A DNA stretch of 64,000 bases from Firmicutes bacterium AM55-24TS (GTDB lineage Bacteria > Bacillota > Clostridia > UBA1381): NCBI GenBank assembly GCA_003460745.1, contig QTVU01000007.1, positions 28,197-92,196 on the forward strand. Direction: 5' to 3'. Shown one piece after another: positions 44,053 to 53,236 of the stretch. Every line of letters starts with the position of its first letter. Positions within the stretch are counted from its first letter, which is position 1. The translations under genes and the position numbers were made by a program. The notes beneath the pieces were generated by a model. The model was not told the origin of the DNA and ran no database searches. It was given only the letters and a program-made list of their open reading frames with translations.

Positions 44053-45603
44053 TTAAACAGGAAGATTTCCATGCTTTTTAGCCGGTCTTGAATCACGCTT
44101 TGATGCAAGCATTTCAAGTGCGGCGATTATTCTCGGTCTTGTTGAATCAGGTTCGATTACATCGTCAACATAACCACGCTTTGCAGCCTCGTAAGGTGAT
44201 GCAAACTTATTTCTGTATTCCTGAATCTTTTCATTTCTTGTAGTAACAGGATCAGAGCTTTCCTTAATATCATTCTTGAAAATGATGTTAGCTGCACCTT
44301 CAGGACCCATAACAGCGATTTCTGCCGTCGGCCATGCCATTACTATATCAGCACCAAGATGTTTTGAATTCATTGCTATGTATGCACCGCCGTAAGCTTT
44401 TCTCAAGATTACGTTAATCTTTGGAACTGTAGCCTCTGAGAATGCGTAAAGCAACTTAGCACCGTGTCTGATAATACCGTTTTGTTCCTGTTCAACGCCA
44501 GGGAAATAACCCGGTACGTCTGTAAGAGTAACAAGAGGAATATTAAAGCTGTCGCAGAAACGTACAAATCTTGCTGCTTTGTCTGATGAGTTAACATCAA
44601 GTGAACCTGCCATAACCTTAGGCTGATTTGCAACGATACCGATAACCTGTCCGTTCATTCTTGCAAAACCTATTACAATATTCTTTGCAAAGCCTTCCTG
44701 TACTTCAAAGAAGTCGCCGTTATCAACAAGTTCGGCGATAACTTCCTTAACGTCATAAGCCTTACCCGAATCGTCAGGAACGATTGTTGTAAGTTTTTCT
44801 GAAAGACGATTAATTTCGTCATTTGTAGGTTCGTAAGGAGCCTCTTCAAGATTGTTTGCAGGTAAGTATGAAAGCAACTTTCTGATTTTTGCGATACATT
44901 CTTCGTCATTTGCCGCCTTAAAGTGTGCAACACCCGACTTTGAAGTATGTGTATCAGCGCCGCCAAGTTCTTCGCTTGTTACATTTTCACCTGTAACAGA
45001 ACTGATTACCTGTGGACCTGTTATAAACATCTGACTTGTCTTTTCAACCATAAAGATAAAGTCTGTAATAGCCGGTGAATAAACAGCACCGCCTGCACAT
45101 GGTCCCATAATTACAGAAATCTGAGGAATTACACCGCTGTTTACAGTGTTTCTGAAGAATATATCTCCGAAACCTGAAAGAGCGTCTATACCTTCTTGAA
45201 TTCTTGCACCGCCCGAATCGTTCATTCCGATTATCGGAGCACCCATCTTTGCCGCCATATCCATGACTTTGCAAATTTTCTTTGCGTGCATTTCTCCCAG
45301 TGAGCCACCGATTACTGTAAAGTCTTGAGCGTAAACGTAAACAAGACGTCCGTCAACCGTACCGTAACCTGTAACAACTCCTTCACCCGGAGCCTCAACA
45401 CAATCCATACCGAACTCGGTACATCTGTGAGTTACAAAAGCATCAATTTCAACGAAACTGCCTTCATCCAAAAGAGCATTAATTCTCTCTCTTGCTGTCA
45501 GCTTTCCGGAATCATGCTGCTTTTTGATTTTTACTTCTCCGCCGCCGTTATTTATTACACTTCTGCGGTATTGAAGTTCAGTCAATTTATCAACTGTTCC
45601 CAT
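44053..45603 (-). CDS. mmdA: Acyl-CoA carboxyltransferase, methylmalonyl-CoA decarboxylase alpha-like
   Basis: A 516-residue carboxyltransferase of the MmdA/PccB family (crotonase fold, two halves). Conserved stretches include [59 protein letters not shown] and [14 protein letters not shown]. It takes CO2 from methylmalonyl-CoA (or a related acyl-CoA) onto biotin. First gene of the operon, GGAGG before the ATG, with a consensus promoter at 45664. Exact acyl-CoA specificity cannot be read from the sequence. Confidence 0.93.
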   Translation of the reverse strand: MGTVDKLTELQYRRSVINNGGGEVKIKKQHDSGKLTARERINALLDEGSFVEIDAFVTHRCTEFGMDCVEAPGEGVVTGYGTVDGRLVYVYAQDFTVIGGSLGEMHAKKICKVMDMAAKMGAPIIGMNDSGGARIQEGIDALSGFGDIFFRNTVNSGVIPQISVIMGPCAGGAVYSPAITDFIFMVEKTSQMFITGPQVISSVTGENVTSEELGGADTHTSKSGVAHFKAANDEECIAKIRKLLSYLPANNLEEAPYEPTNDEINRLSEKLTTIVPDDSGKAYDVKEVIAELVDNGDFFEVQEGFAKNIVIGFARMNGQVIGIVANQPKVMAGSLDVNSSDKAARFVRFCDSFNIPLVTLTDVPGYFPGVEQEQNGIIRHGAKLLYAFSEATVPKINVILRKAYGGAYIAMNSKHLGADIVMAWPTAEIAVMGPEGAANIIFKNDIKESSDPVTTRNEKIQEYRNKFASPYEAAKRGYVDDVIEPDSTRPRIIAALEMLASKRDSRPAKKHGNLPV

Positions 45604-45663
45604 GTTTTAACCTCCATTGTTTGTAGATTAGAGATAAATTTTAAAAAAATATACCTAAAGTAT

Positions 45664-45692
45664 ATTATACCTTAACCGCAATTTTTTTTCAA
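45664..45692 (-). promoter_or_regulatory. Promoter of the mmd/oad operon
   Basis: TTGAAA (45692-45687), a 17-bp spacer and TATAAT (45669-45664) lie 60 bp upstream of mmdA. Confidence 0.8.
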
Positions 45693-45770
45693 TCATTTTT
45701 ATTTCTTTTTTCACAAGTTAGCTTTCAAAAAATATCGACAAATATCCCCTTAAATTTGTATATGATACAC

Positions 45771-45808
45771 AAAAGAGGCTGTTGACAAAATGTCAACAGC
45801 CTCTTTTT
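45771..45808 (-). terminator. Terminator of dacF-rluB
   Basis: AAAAGAGGCTGTTGACA and TGTCAACAGCCTCTTTT form a perfect stem with a short loop, followed by GTG on the minus strand, the T-run being part of the stem. It starts within the rluB stop codon. Confidence 0.85.
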
Positions 45809-46532
45809 AAGAATTCATCAAATAATTTACTTCGTGACTTGTCAGATGCCGCCATCTTCCAAGCGGAAGATTACCGAGTTCCACGTTGCCTATCTTAATT
45901 CTCTGCAAGCCGACAACCGTACAGCCGATTGCCGCAAACATTTTACGAACCTGTCTGTTTTTACCCTCGTGAATTGTTATTTTAATATATGTGTGTCCGT
46001 CTACCGCATCAAGTATTTCAGCCTCCGCCGGTGATGTTTTGAAATCATCTATATAAACACCGTTTCTCAGCTTATTGATACCGCTTATCGTTATACCGCC
46101 CTTTATCGTTGCGATATAAGTCTTATCGGTATGGAACTTAGGGTGCGTGACTTTGTATGTGAAGTCGCCGTCATTTGTAAGCAAAAGCAATCCCTCGGTT
46201 TCATAGTCAAGTCGTCCGACAGGAAAAATTCTTACGTCACCCAAATCTTCTTTTATAAGGTCAACAACAGTCGGTCGGTCAAATTGGTCTTTTGCGGTTG
46301 AAACATATCCGACAGGCTTATTAAGCATTATATAATACTTCTTGTTTTTAAGCTTTATCGGCTTATCGTCAACGGATACATTGTCTGCACCGATTTCGAT
46401 TTTTACGCCTTGTTCCGTTATTTTCTTGCCGTTTACCTTAACTCTGCCCTCTTGTATCATAGTTTCTGCGGCACGTCTTGACGCAACACCGCTCATTGCT
46501 ATATATTTTTGTAATCTTACTATCTCTCCCAT
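45807..46532 (-). CDS. rluB: rRNA pseudouridine synthase, RluB/RsuA family
   Basis: A 241-residue enzyme that converts a uridine in rRNA to pseudouridine. An S4 RNA-binding domain (RLQKYIAMSGVASRRAAETMIQEGRVKVNG) is followed by the catalytic core with the Asp in VGRLDYETEGLLLLTNDG and the family box GKNRQVRKMFAAIGC. I chose the second ATG, since AAAGGAG lies between the two. It follows dacF by 15 nt, in one operon. Confidence 0.93.
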   Translation of the reverse strand: MGEIVRLQKYIAMSGVASRRAAETMIQEGRVKVNGKKITEQGVKIEIGADNVSVDDKPIKLKNKKYYIMLNKPVGYVSTAKDQFDRPTVVDLIKEDLGDVRIFPVGRLDYETEGLLLLTNDGDFTYKVTHPKFHTDKTYIATIKGGITISGINKLRNGVYIDDFKTSPAEAEILDAVDGHTYIKITIHEGKNRQVRKMFAAIGCTVVGLQRIKIGNVELGNLPLGRWRHLTSHEVNYLMNS

Positions 46533-46547
46533 TTTTTCTCCTTTCAT

Positions 46548-47669
46548 TTATACCAACAATATTTTCGCAACTCTTATAAAACTGCTGAAAAAACTGTTTT
46601 TCAATCTTATATTGCTTACTCCGTAAATATCGTTTTCCGAAATAATATCAACTTCACCGACGCTCACTCCGTCACACACAATTTCAAGCCACCCCACTTT
46701 TTCGCCTTGATTTATCGGTGCTTGTAAGTCATTTGATATATGCGATATAACTTCTACCTGCGTTTTCTGATGTTCTTTAAACGGTATTGTAAAGTCACTC
46801 GCCGCAACCATTGAATAATCTTTTCCGTCAATATTCGTAACCTTTACAGTATCGCCCTGCTCTATAAGTTTTTTCGGATAATGTTCCGAAAATGCGTAAT
46901 CAAGCATTTCCGTGTGGTCATTCCAATCGTTCGGATCATTCAAAGTCACCGCTATAAACTCCATTCCGTCCCTCTGCGCAGACGATACAAGACATCTGCC
47001 CGTTGACTTTGTAAAGCCTGTTTTTATGCCGTTTGCTCCCTCATACAGACTTAGCATTTTATTGTGGTTTGAAAAATAAAGTATTTCATCTGAATTTAAT
47101 GCCTGTACTTGCGCAGTCTGCGTTGCGACTATTTCCCGAAACTGCGGCAGCGTCATTGCATATCTTGCAATAAGTGCAAGGTTGTAAACCGTTGTGTAAT
47201 GTTCCGGATTGTCAAGTCCGCTCGGATTCATAAAATGCGTATTACCAAGTCCGAGTTCTTCCGCTTTTTCATTCATCAGCTCCGCAAATGATTCCTCACT
47301 TCCCGCCACATGTTCGGCTATCGCTACCGCCGCGTCATTTCCGGAATTAAGCATTAAACCGTAAAGCAAATCTTTCATATAGTATTGATTTCCCTCAGAT
47401 ATGTATGCCGCCGAACCCTCTTGATTTGCCGCCGTCGCACTCACATCAACAATTTCGTCCATATTACAACGTTCAATAGCAACAATGGCTGTCATTATTT
47501 TAGTTGTGCTTGCCATTGCATGTTTTTGGTTCATATTTTTTGAAAATACAACATCACCCGTCAACGCATTTATAACGCACGCACACTCGGCAGATTCCAC
47601 CATTGCAAAAGCACTTAACTGTGAAAAAGTAATTATAGTCATAATAACAAGTGCCAAAATTTTTTTCAT
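46548..47669 (-). CDS. dacF: D-alanyl-D-alanine carboxypeptidase (penicillin-binding protein)
   Basis: A 373-residue exported DD-carboxypeptidase that trims peptidoglycan stem peptides. A signal peptide (ends SAFA) is followed by the active-site STTK (Ser54, Lys57), the SGN motif in MLNSGNDAAVA (about 110) and KTG in GIKTGFTKS (about 211). A C-terminal beta domain and a terminal hydrophobic stretch would hold it at the membrane. GGAGATG precedes the chosen ATG. The dacF-rluB pairing is common in Clostridia. Confidence 0.93.
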   Translation of the reverse strand: MKKILALVIMTIITFSQLSAFAMVESAECACVINALTGDVVFSKNMNQKHAMASTTKIMTAIVAIERCNMDEIVDVSATAANQEGSAAYISEGNQYYMKDLLYGLMLNSGNDAAVAIAEHVAGSEESFAELMNEKAEELGLGNTHFMNPSGLDNPEHYTTVYNLALIARYAMTLPQFREIVATQTAQVQALNSDEILYFSNHNKMLSLYEGANGIKTGFTKSTGRCLVSSAQRDGMEFIAVTLNDPNDWNDHTEMLDYAFSEHYPKKLIEQGDTVKVTNIDGKDYSMVAASDFTIPFKEHQKTQVEVISHISNDLQAPINQGEKVGWLEIVCDGVSVGEVDIISENDIYGVSNIRLKNSFFSSFIRVAKILLV

Positions 47670-47703
47670 TAAAAAACATCTCCACAAAAAATATTTATTT
47701 TAA

Positions 47704-47732
47704 TTGACAAAACTCTTTTTTATTGGTATAAT
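47704..47732 (+). promoter_or_regulatory. Promoter of tRNA-Leu
   Basis: Perfect TTGACA (47704) and TATAAT (47727) with 17-bp spacing, 13 bp before the tRNA. Confidence 0.92.
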
Positions 47733-47745
47733 AAATCACGTTAAT

Positions 47746-47829
47746 GCGAGGGTGGCGGAATAGGCAGACGCGCACGTTTGAGGGGCGTGTGGTTTAACCG
47801 TGCCGGTTCAAGTCCGGTCCCTCGCACCA
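47746..47829 (+). tRNA. tRNA-Leu(GAG)
   Basis: The acceptor GCGAGGG pairs with CCCTCGC. The anticodon loop TTGAGGG gives GAG. A long variable arm typical of Leu tRNAs, a GGTTCAA T loop and encoded CCA are all present. Confidence 0.96.
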
Positions 47830-47910
47830 TTTTTTAGATTAATTAATAATATATATTCTATCATATAAAATTATATTTATCAACAGCGAAAAAACTTTTT
47901 AAAAAAACTG

Positions 47911-47939
47911 TTGACAAAAGTTAGATTATATGGTATCAT
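47911..47939 (+). promoter_or_regulatory. Promoter of tRNA-Gln
   Basis: TTGACA (47911), 17 bp, TATCAT (47934), 19 bp before the tRNA. Confidence 0.85.
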
Positions 47940-47958
47940 ATCATTTGTCAGTTATCGT

Positions 47959-48032
47959 TGCGGATTTGTGTAAAGGTAGCACTAACGACTCTGACTCGTT
48001 CTGTCCGGGTTCGAATCCTGGATCCGCAGCCA
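47959..48032 (+). tRNA. tRNA-Gln(CUG)
   Basis: The acceptor TGCGGAT pairs with ATCCGCA. The anticodon arm is AACGA-CTCTGAC-TCGTT with anticodon CTG. A GGTTCGAATCC T arm is present and CCA is encoded. Confidence 0.95.
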
Positions 48033-48036
48033 CAAA

Positions 48037-48067
48037 AAAAGTTATCCTTTATGGATAACTTTTTTTA
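48037..48067 (+). terminator. Terminator of tRNA-Gln
   Basis: AAAGTTATCC-TTTAT-GGATAACTTT followed by a T-run, directly after the tRNA. Confidence 0.9.
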
Positions 48068-48070
48068 TTT

Positions 48071-48406
48071 TTATTCAAATACACATCCGCCCATATTTTC
48101 TGACGGACAGCCCTCTATTACTTCTGCAACAGCGCTTGAATGTGTTATTAAAATAATTTTCGCACACGCACATTCGCCTATTTTATCATATAAACGTCCC
48201 GCACTGTATGTACCCGAATAGGCCGTATATGTACTGTTTGCGATGTAACCGACTGTACCGATATACGGCAGTTGTGCTCTTATCGCCTCGTCATCATATT
48301 TGTTATCATATTCCTTTTTCAATTTTATTACCGCTCCGACTTTGAACGGCTTCGTTCCGTAATAATGAGCAAGTCCCGTTATTGTGACTAAAACCGAATT
48401 TTTCAT
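48071..48406 (-). CDS. HIRAN-like domain protein
   Basis: A 111-residue stand-alone protein whose pattern VTITGLAHYYG...FKVGAVIKLKKEYDNKYDDEAI followed by YIGTVGYIANS and AGRLYDKI resembles the HIRAN fold, which recognises damaged DNA or stalled forks. No other domain is attached. GAAAGGAG lies before the second ATG, which I chose. It ends beside the tRNA-Gln terminator and follows a small zinc-ribbon gene on the same strand. Confidence 0.7.
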   Translation of the reverse strand: MKNSVLVTITGLAHYYGTKPFKVGAVIKLKKEYDNKYDDEAIRAQLPYIGTVGYIANSTYTAYSGTYSAGRLYDKIGECACAKIILITHSSAVAEVIEGCPSENMGGCVFE

Positions 48407-48440
48407 TTCTTTCATCTCCTTTCAACTTTTTATACTTTTT

Positions 48441-48638
48441 CTATTCAATATCTATAACCGGATCTATATTCACCATTGAATTACATCTATTGCAATAAAA
48501 TCCATGACTTGTACTTATATCTTTCGCATCAGTAACATAATAGCCTTTTTTACACTTTGCACAAATAACTTTTTCTCCATTTCTTAAACGTTCTGCAATA
48601 GGTTCTGCAATAGTCAATTTTTTATTTTGTTCTTTCAT
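48441..48638 (-). CDS. Small zinc-ribbon protein
   Basis: A 65-residue protein with two CxxC pairs, ICAKCKKGYY and FYCNRCNSM, a classic zinc ribbon. The ATG chosen has AAAGGAG nine bases upstream. A TATAAT lies 30 bp before it, but the -35 is weak. It precedes the HIRAN-like gene by 34 nt, so the two may be co-transcribed. Function unknown. Confidence 0.7.
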   Translation of the reverse strand: MKEQNKKLTIAEPIAERLRNGEKVICAKCKKGYYVTDAKDISTSHGFYCNRCNSMVNIDPVIDIE

Positions 48639-48693
48639 TTCTCCCATCTCCTTTTCTACTTAAATTATACATTCACCTATGTCCAAAAAACTG

Positions 48694-48735
48694 TACAAAA
48701 AAAACTCTGACCGCCATTTTTTGACTGTCAGAGTT
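48694..48735 (-). terminator. Terminator of the rnc-smc-ftsY operon
   Basis: AACTCTGAC and GTCAGAGTT form a 9-bp stem, followed by TTTTTT on the minus strand, just after ftsY. Confidence 0.85.
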
Positions 48736-48743
48736 TATATTAT

Positions 48744-49655
48744 TTATTCTTCAAATATAGCCTTTGCAAAATCATCGCTGTTAAATTCCTGCAAGTCGTC
48801 GATACCTTCACCGACGCCGACAAATTTAACCGGAACATTCTGTTCCTTTGCTATTGATATTACAATACCGCCTTTTGCCGTACCGTCAAGCTTTGTAAGG
48901 ATAATTCCCGTAATATCCGCCGCCTCGGAGAATAATTTCGCCTGACTTACCGCATTTTGACCTGTTGTCGCGTCAAGGACAAGCAATGTTTCTCTTGCCG
49001 AATCAGGCAGTTCACGTTCAATTACACGGTTAATCTTCGCAAGCTCCGCCATAAGATTTTTCTTATTATGAAGTCTGCCGGCTGTATCACATATAAGAAT
49101 ATCAGCACCACGCGCCTTTGCCGCCGTACAGGCGTCAAACACAACTGCCGCCGGATCACTGTTTTCTTGGTGCTTGATTATATCACAACCGCTTCTCTGC
49201 GCCCATATGTCAAGCTGGTCTATTGCCGCCGCTCTGAATGTGTCAGCCGCCGCAAGAAGTACCTTTTTACCCATCGACTTATAATGTGATGCGATTTTTC
49301 CGATACTTGTTGTTTTTCCGACACCGTTTACGCCAATCACCAAAATAACAGACGGTGTTGTTGACGTATTCACCGTTGTATCAAGCGCACTGAGTATTTC
49401 GCTTATTATGCTCTTTAATTCCTCTTTTACAAGGTTTCCGTCTGTGATATGCTTGTGTTTAACATTATCACGAAGTTTTTCAATAATGTATGTTGAAGTT
49501 TCTACACCTATATCTGCCATAATAAGTGCCTCTTCAAGATTTTCAAAAAGTTCGTCGTCAACTTTTACGAACACACTGAATACATTATTAACTTGTTTTG
49601 CGATTGATTCACGGGTTTTTGTCAAACCGTTTTTTAACTTATCAAAGAATCCCAT
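48744..49655 (-). CDS. ftsY: Signal recognition particle receptor FtsY
   Basis: A 303-residue SRP-GTPase that docks ribosome-SRP complexes at the membrane. It has the short N domain and the G domain motifs GVNGVGKTTS (G1), DTFRAAAIDQL, DTAGRLHNK (G3) and TKLDGTAKGG (G4). The acidic A domain of E. coli FtsY is absent, as in most Firmicutes. The start overlaps the end of smc by 22 nt. Confidence 0.96.
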   Translation of the reverse strand: MGFFDKLKNGLTKTRESIAKQVNNVFSVFVKVDDELFENLEEALIMADIGVETSTYIIEKLRDNVKHKHITDGNLVKEELKSIISEILSALDTTVNTSTTPSVILVIGVNGVGKTTSIGKIASHYKSMGKKVLLAAADTFRAAAIDQLDIWAQRSGCDIIKHQENSDPAAVVFDACTAAKARGADILICDTAGRLHNKKNLMAELAKINRVIERELPDSARETLLVLDATTGQNAVSQAKLFSEAADITGIILTKLDGTAKGGIVISIAKEQNVPVKFVGVGEGIDDLQEFNSDDFAKAIFEE

Positions 49656-52600
49656 ATACTACTCCTAACTGACCATATCTCTGCGACATCATCTATATGA
49701 AGTGACAACAACTTAGAAACGCCTTTTTCCTGCATTGTTACGCCGTATAAAATATTTGCCGCCTCCATTGTACCACGTCTGTGAGTGATAACAATGAATT
49801 GTGTCTGTTCAATATAATTTTTTAAATATGTTGCAAATCTCGAAACGTTTACATCGTCAAGTGCCGCGTCAATCTCGTCCAAAATACAGAACGGAGCCGG
49901 TTTTACTCGAAGTATTGCAAACAGAAGTGCAATAGCAATAAACGACTTTTCACCGCCCGAATACAGATTGATATTCTGCGAACCTTTACCCGGAAGCTGT
50001 GCGATAATTTCAATACCGCTTTCAAGAACATTGCTTGGGTCAGACAAAGTCAATTCACCTTTGCCGCCGCCGAAAAGTTCACTGAATACCAGACTGAAAC
50101 TCTCATTAATTTCCTGAAACTGCTTCCCGAAATGCTCTTTCATCAATTCTTCCATTGACTCTATTATTCCGTTAAGTTCGTTTTTCGACTTTTCAAGATC
50201 GCTCTTTTGCTCTGTCAAGAACACAAACCTCTCCTCTACCGCTTTATATTCTTCGATAGAATCGACGTTTACACTGCCGAGTGATTTTATCTGCGACTTC
50301 AATTCCGACAATCTTGCAAACGATTCTTTCTCGTTTTCCACCTCTGTTTTAATTTCACACGCACTGTTATAAGTCAGTTCGTAGTCCTCCCACAATCTGC
50401 CTATAATATTTTCAATATCGTTATTGAGTTTTTCACGTCTGTTTTCAAGTCTTGAAAGTTCCTGTTGCAAGTTCAGCAATTTATCCGTTAAATCCTTATT
50501 TGAATTTTGGATATTTTGAAGTGACGTTGAAATATCGCTTTTCTTCTTCTGAATACTCTCGATATAATTATTTATATCCGCCGTACTCTTTGCAATTTCT
50601 TCCGTCAGCTTATTTTTGTCCTCAATCTGCTGTTTTAAACTTTCGTTTTCGGCACATATTCTTGTTTTATCCTGCTCTTTTTGTGCTATATCTTTTACGG
50701 AATTTGCAATATCATTCTTCTTTGTTTCAATATCTTTTTCGATAACTTTAATGTCCCTTTGCATATCTGCAAGTTTCATCGTGTTATCCATCAAACTTTG
50801 TGACTTCTCGTCTTTTTCCTCTGAAATTCGATTAAATTCTTCATTCAGTTTTTCTGCTTTGCTCTGTAAGTCATTACTTTCTTTTTCAAGATTTCTGACA
50901 TTCTGCAAAAGCTCGGCAATATCATCCGAAGATTCCGACAGCTGCTTTTCAATCTGTTCAAGCTCTGCTTTATAGTTTTTCTCCGTATTACTTCCCGATT
51001 CAATCTTTTCTTCAAGATGTTTTTGCGTATTTTCCAGACGAAGTATCTCGTCCTCATACTCTCTCACAAGCGGAACATATGACGACAACTGATTATTTAT
51101 AGTTCTCATATCATTTTCAATCTGCTGTTTTTTGTCGCCAACCTCTTTTATTTTAACTGACAAATCATTTAATTCCGATGTAAGTGTTTTTATTTCAGTA
51201 GCTCTCGACAAAAATCCGCTTTGCTTATTTACGCTGCCGCCCGACATCGAACCGCCTGCGTTCAATATTTCTCCCTCAAGTGTTACAACTCTGAATTTAT
51301 ACCCGAAATGTCGGCTCATAGCAATGGCATTATCCACATTATCAACCACAACAACTCTGCCGAGCAAACTTTTTATAATACCGTCGTACTTACTGTTATA
51401 CTTTATAAGTTTACTTCCAAGTCCGATAAAGCCTTTTTGCTTACTTATTTCGCCAACATTATCAAGTTCTCTTCCTTTTACAGCCGACACCGGCAAAAAT
51501 GTTGCACGACCTGCATTATTTCTGCGAAGATAATTAATCGCCGTCTTTGCGTCCTCTTCGCTCTCTACTATAATATTCTGCAACGCTCCGCCAAGTGCGA
51601 TTTCAATAGCCGTAACGTATTCCTTTTTTACGTCCACAAGTCCCGATACAGTACCGTAAATTCTGATTTTTTTCAGTTCTTCGGCTTTAAGCACCGCCTT
51701 TACGCTCTTTGAATATCCGGCATAATCGTTTTCCATACCCTCAAGAATTTTCTTCTTTGAAGATTTTGAATTATACTCGACATTCATATTGTTAAGACTT
51801 GATGTAAGTTTATCGTTTTCGGATTTTAACTTATTTATGTTTTCGTTATGGCGGTTTATGGTTTCTTTCATTTTGCCGCACTTTTCAGACTTTTCCGATA
51901 TTTCCTTTTTGCAGTTTTCTATCTCCTGTTTTGTGTTTGAAACGCCCTCGTTAAAGGTCTTTATTTCGGTTTCAACCACTTCTCGTCGTTCTATAAAACT
52001 GCTCCTCAAATTTTCAACACCGTTTATTTGTGCACGCTTTGTCGCAATCAAATTCTGCTTTTCGATAATATCGCCCTGCAGACTGTCGATTTCTTTTGAA
52101 AGAGTATCTTTCTGCTTTGCAATTTCATCCTGTTCCTCTTTCATAGAATCGAACGCAGTAAGCATTTCTTCAGCATCTTTATTCTTTTCTTCAATCTCTG
52201 CCTTTTGCTTTTCTATACTGTTTTCGCGTTCAATATTTTTATCTTTTATGCTTTGAATTTCGTTATCAATTCTTTTAAGCATAAGCTCATTATTCTTTAT
52301 GTTGTTTTCAAATAAAGAAATATGATTTTTGGTTTCCATATTCTTTGACTCAGCCTCACGAAGAAGTTTGTTCTGTTCCGCTATTTCGGTATCGGCTTGT
52401 TCACTTTCATTATAAAGCGATGTGATTTTTTGTTCTGTTTCCGATTCCGTTGCTCTGAGCTCGGCAAGTTCTTCTTCAACACTGTTATAAAGCCTGTCTG
52501 CCTCTTTGGCGGCAAGTCGGTTTTTGTCTATCGTTATAATGCTTAAATTTACGTCAAGTCCTTTATATTCTTCATAGTATGTCAAATACTTTCTCGCTTT

Positions 52601-53236
52601 TTCCGACTGACGTTTAAGAGGTCCTCGCTGACCTTCAAGTTCAGTCGTTATATCGGAAATTCTTACAAGGTTTTCTTCAACACCCTTTAGCTTTCGTTCC
52701 GCCTCTTCACGTCTGTACTTGTATTTTGATATACCTGCCGCCTCCTCAAACAGACTTCTTCTGTCCTCGGCTTTGGTTGACAATATCTGCGACACATTAC
52801 CCTGTCCGATAATAGAATAACCGTCACGTCCAAGACCCGTATCCATAAACAGCTCATGTATATCTTTCAAACGACAGTTTGAGCGATTAATCTGATACAC
52901 ACTTTCACCGCTTCTGAACAGTCGTCTTGTTACAACAACTTCATCATAATTTATATCAAACAAATGACTGCTGTTATCAAGTACAAGACTCACTTCCGCA
53001 AAATTGACAGGCTTTCTCGTTTCTGTACCTGCAAAAATGACATCTTGCATATTAGAACCTCTGAGAGATTTTGCACTCATTTCACCGATAACCCAACGAA
53101 TAGCGTCGGAAATATTACTTTTTCCGCTGCCGTTAGGACCTACGACCGCCGTTGAGCCTTCAACAAATTCAAGAATTGTTTTATCGGCAAATGATTTAAA
53201 ACCTTGCAGTTCAAGTCTTTTTAATAGCAAGTACAT
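49634..53236 (-). CDS. smc: Chromosome segregation protein SMC
   Basis: A 1200-residue condensin ATPase. Walker A GPNGSGKSN (about residue 34) is near the N-terminus, followed by QGNVSQIL, a long coiled coil, a hinge near 510-650 (YAGYSKSVKAVLKAEEL...GSLVNKQSG-like region), a second coiled coil, the signature LYSGGEKSFIAIALLFAI and Walker B CILDEIDAALDD. Length is typical. It is read in one operon with rnc, a radical SAM gene and ftsY, overlapping both neighbours. Confidence 0.96.
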   Translation of the reverse strand: MYLLLKRLELQGFKSFADKTILEFVEGSTAVVGPNGSGKSNISDAIRWVIGEMSAKSLRGSNMQDVIFAGTETRKPVNFAEVSLVLDNSSHLFDINYDEVVVTRRLFRSGESVYQINRSNCRLKDIHELFMDTGLGRDGYSIIGQGNVSQILSTKAEDRRSLFEEAAGISKYKYRREEAERKLKGVEENLVRISDITTELEGQRGPLKRQSEKARKYLTYYEEYKGLDVNLSIITIDKNRLAAKEADRLYNSVEEELAELRATESETEQKITSLYNESEQADTEIAEQNKLLREAESKNMETKNHISLFENNIKNNELMLKRIDNEIQSIKDKNIERENSIEKQKAEIEEKNKDAEEMLTAFDSMKEEQDEIAKQKDTLSKEIDSLQGDIIEKQNLIATKRAQINGVENLRSSFIERREVVETEIKTFNEGVSNTKQEIENCKKEISEKSEKCGKMKETINRHNENINKLKSENDKLTSSLNNMNVEYNSKSSKKKILEGMENDYAGYSKSVKAVLKAEELKKIRIYGTVSGLVDVKKEYVTAIEIALGGALQNIIVESEEDAKTAINYLRRNNAGRATFLPVSAVKGRELDNVGEISKQKGFIGLGSKLIKYNSKYDGIIKSLLGRVVVVDNVDNAIAMSRHFGYKFRVVTLEGEILNAGGSMSGGSVNKQSGFLSRATEIKTLTSELNDLSVKIKEVGDKKQQIENDMRTINNQLSSYVPLVREYEDEILRLENTQKHLEEKIESGSNTEKNYKAELEQIEKQLSESSDDIAELLQNVRNLEKESNDLQSKAEKLNEEFNRISEEKDEKSQSLMDNTMKLADMQRDIKVIEKDIETKKNDIANSVKDIAQKEQDKTRICAENESLKQQIEDKNKLTEEIAKSTADINNYIESIQKKKSDISTSLQNIQNSNKDLTDKLLNLQQELSRLENRREKLNNDIENIIGRLWEDYELTYNSACEIKTEVENEKESFARLSELKSQIKSLGSVNVDSIEEYKAVEERFVFLTEQKSDLEKSKNELNGIIESMEELMKEHFGKQFQEINESFSLVFSELFGGGKGELTLSDPSNVLESGIEIIAQLPGKGSQNINLYSGGEKSFIAIALLFAILRVKPAPFCILDEIDAALDDVNVSRFATYLKNYIEQTQFIVITHRRGTMEAANILYGVTMQEKGVSKLLSLHIDDVAEIWSVRSSIWDSLIS

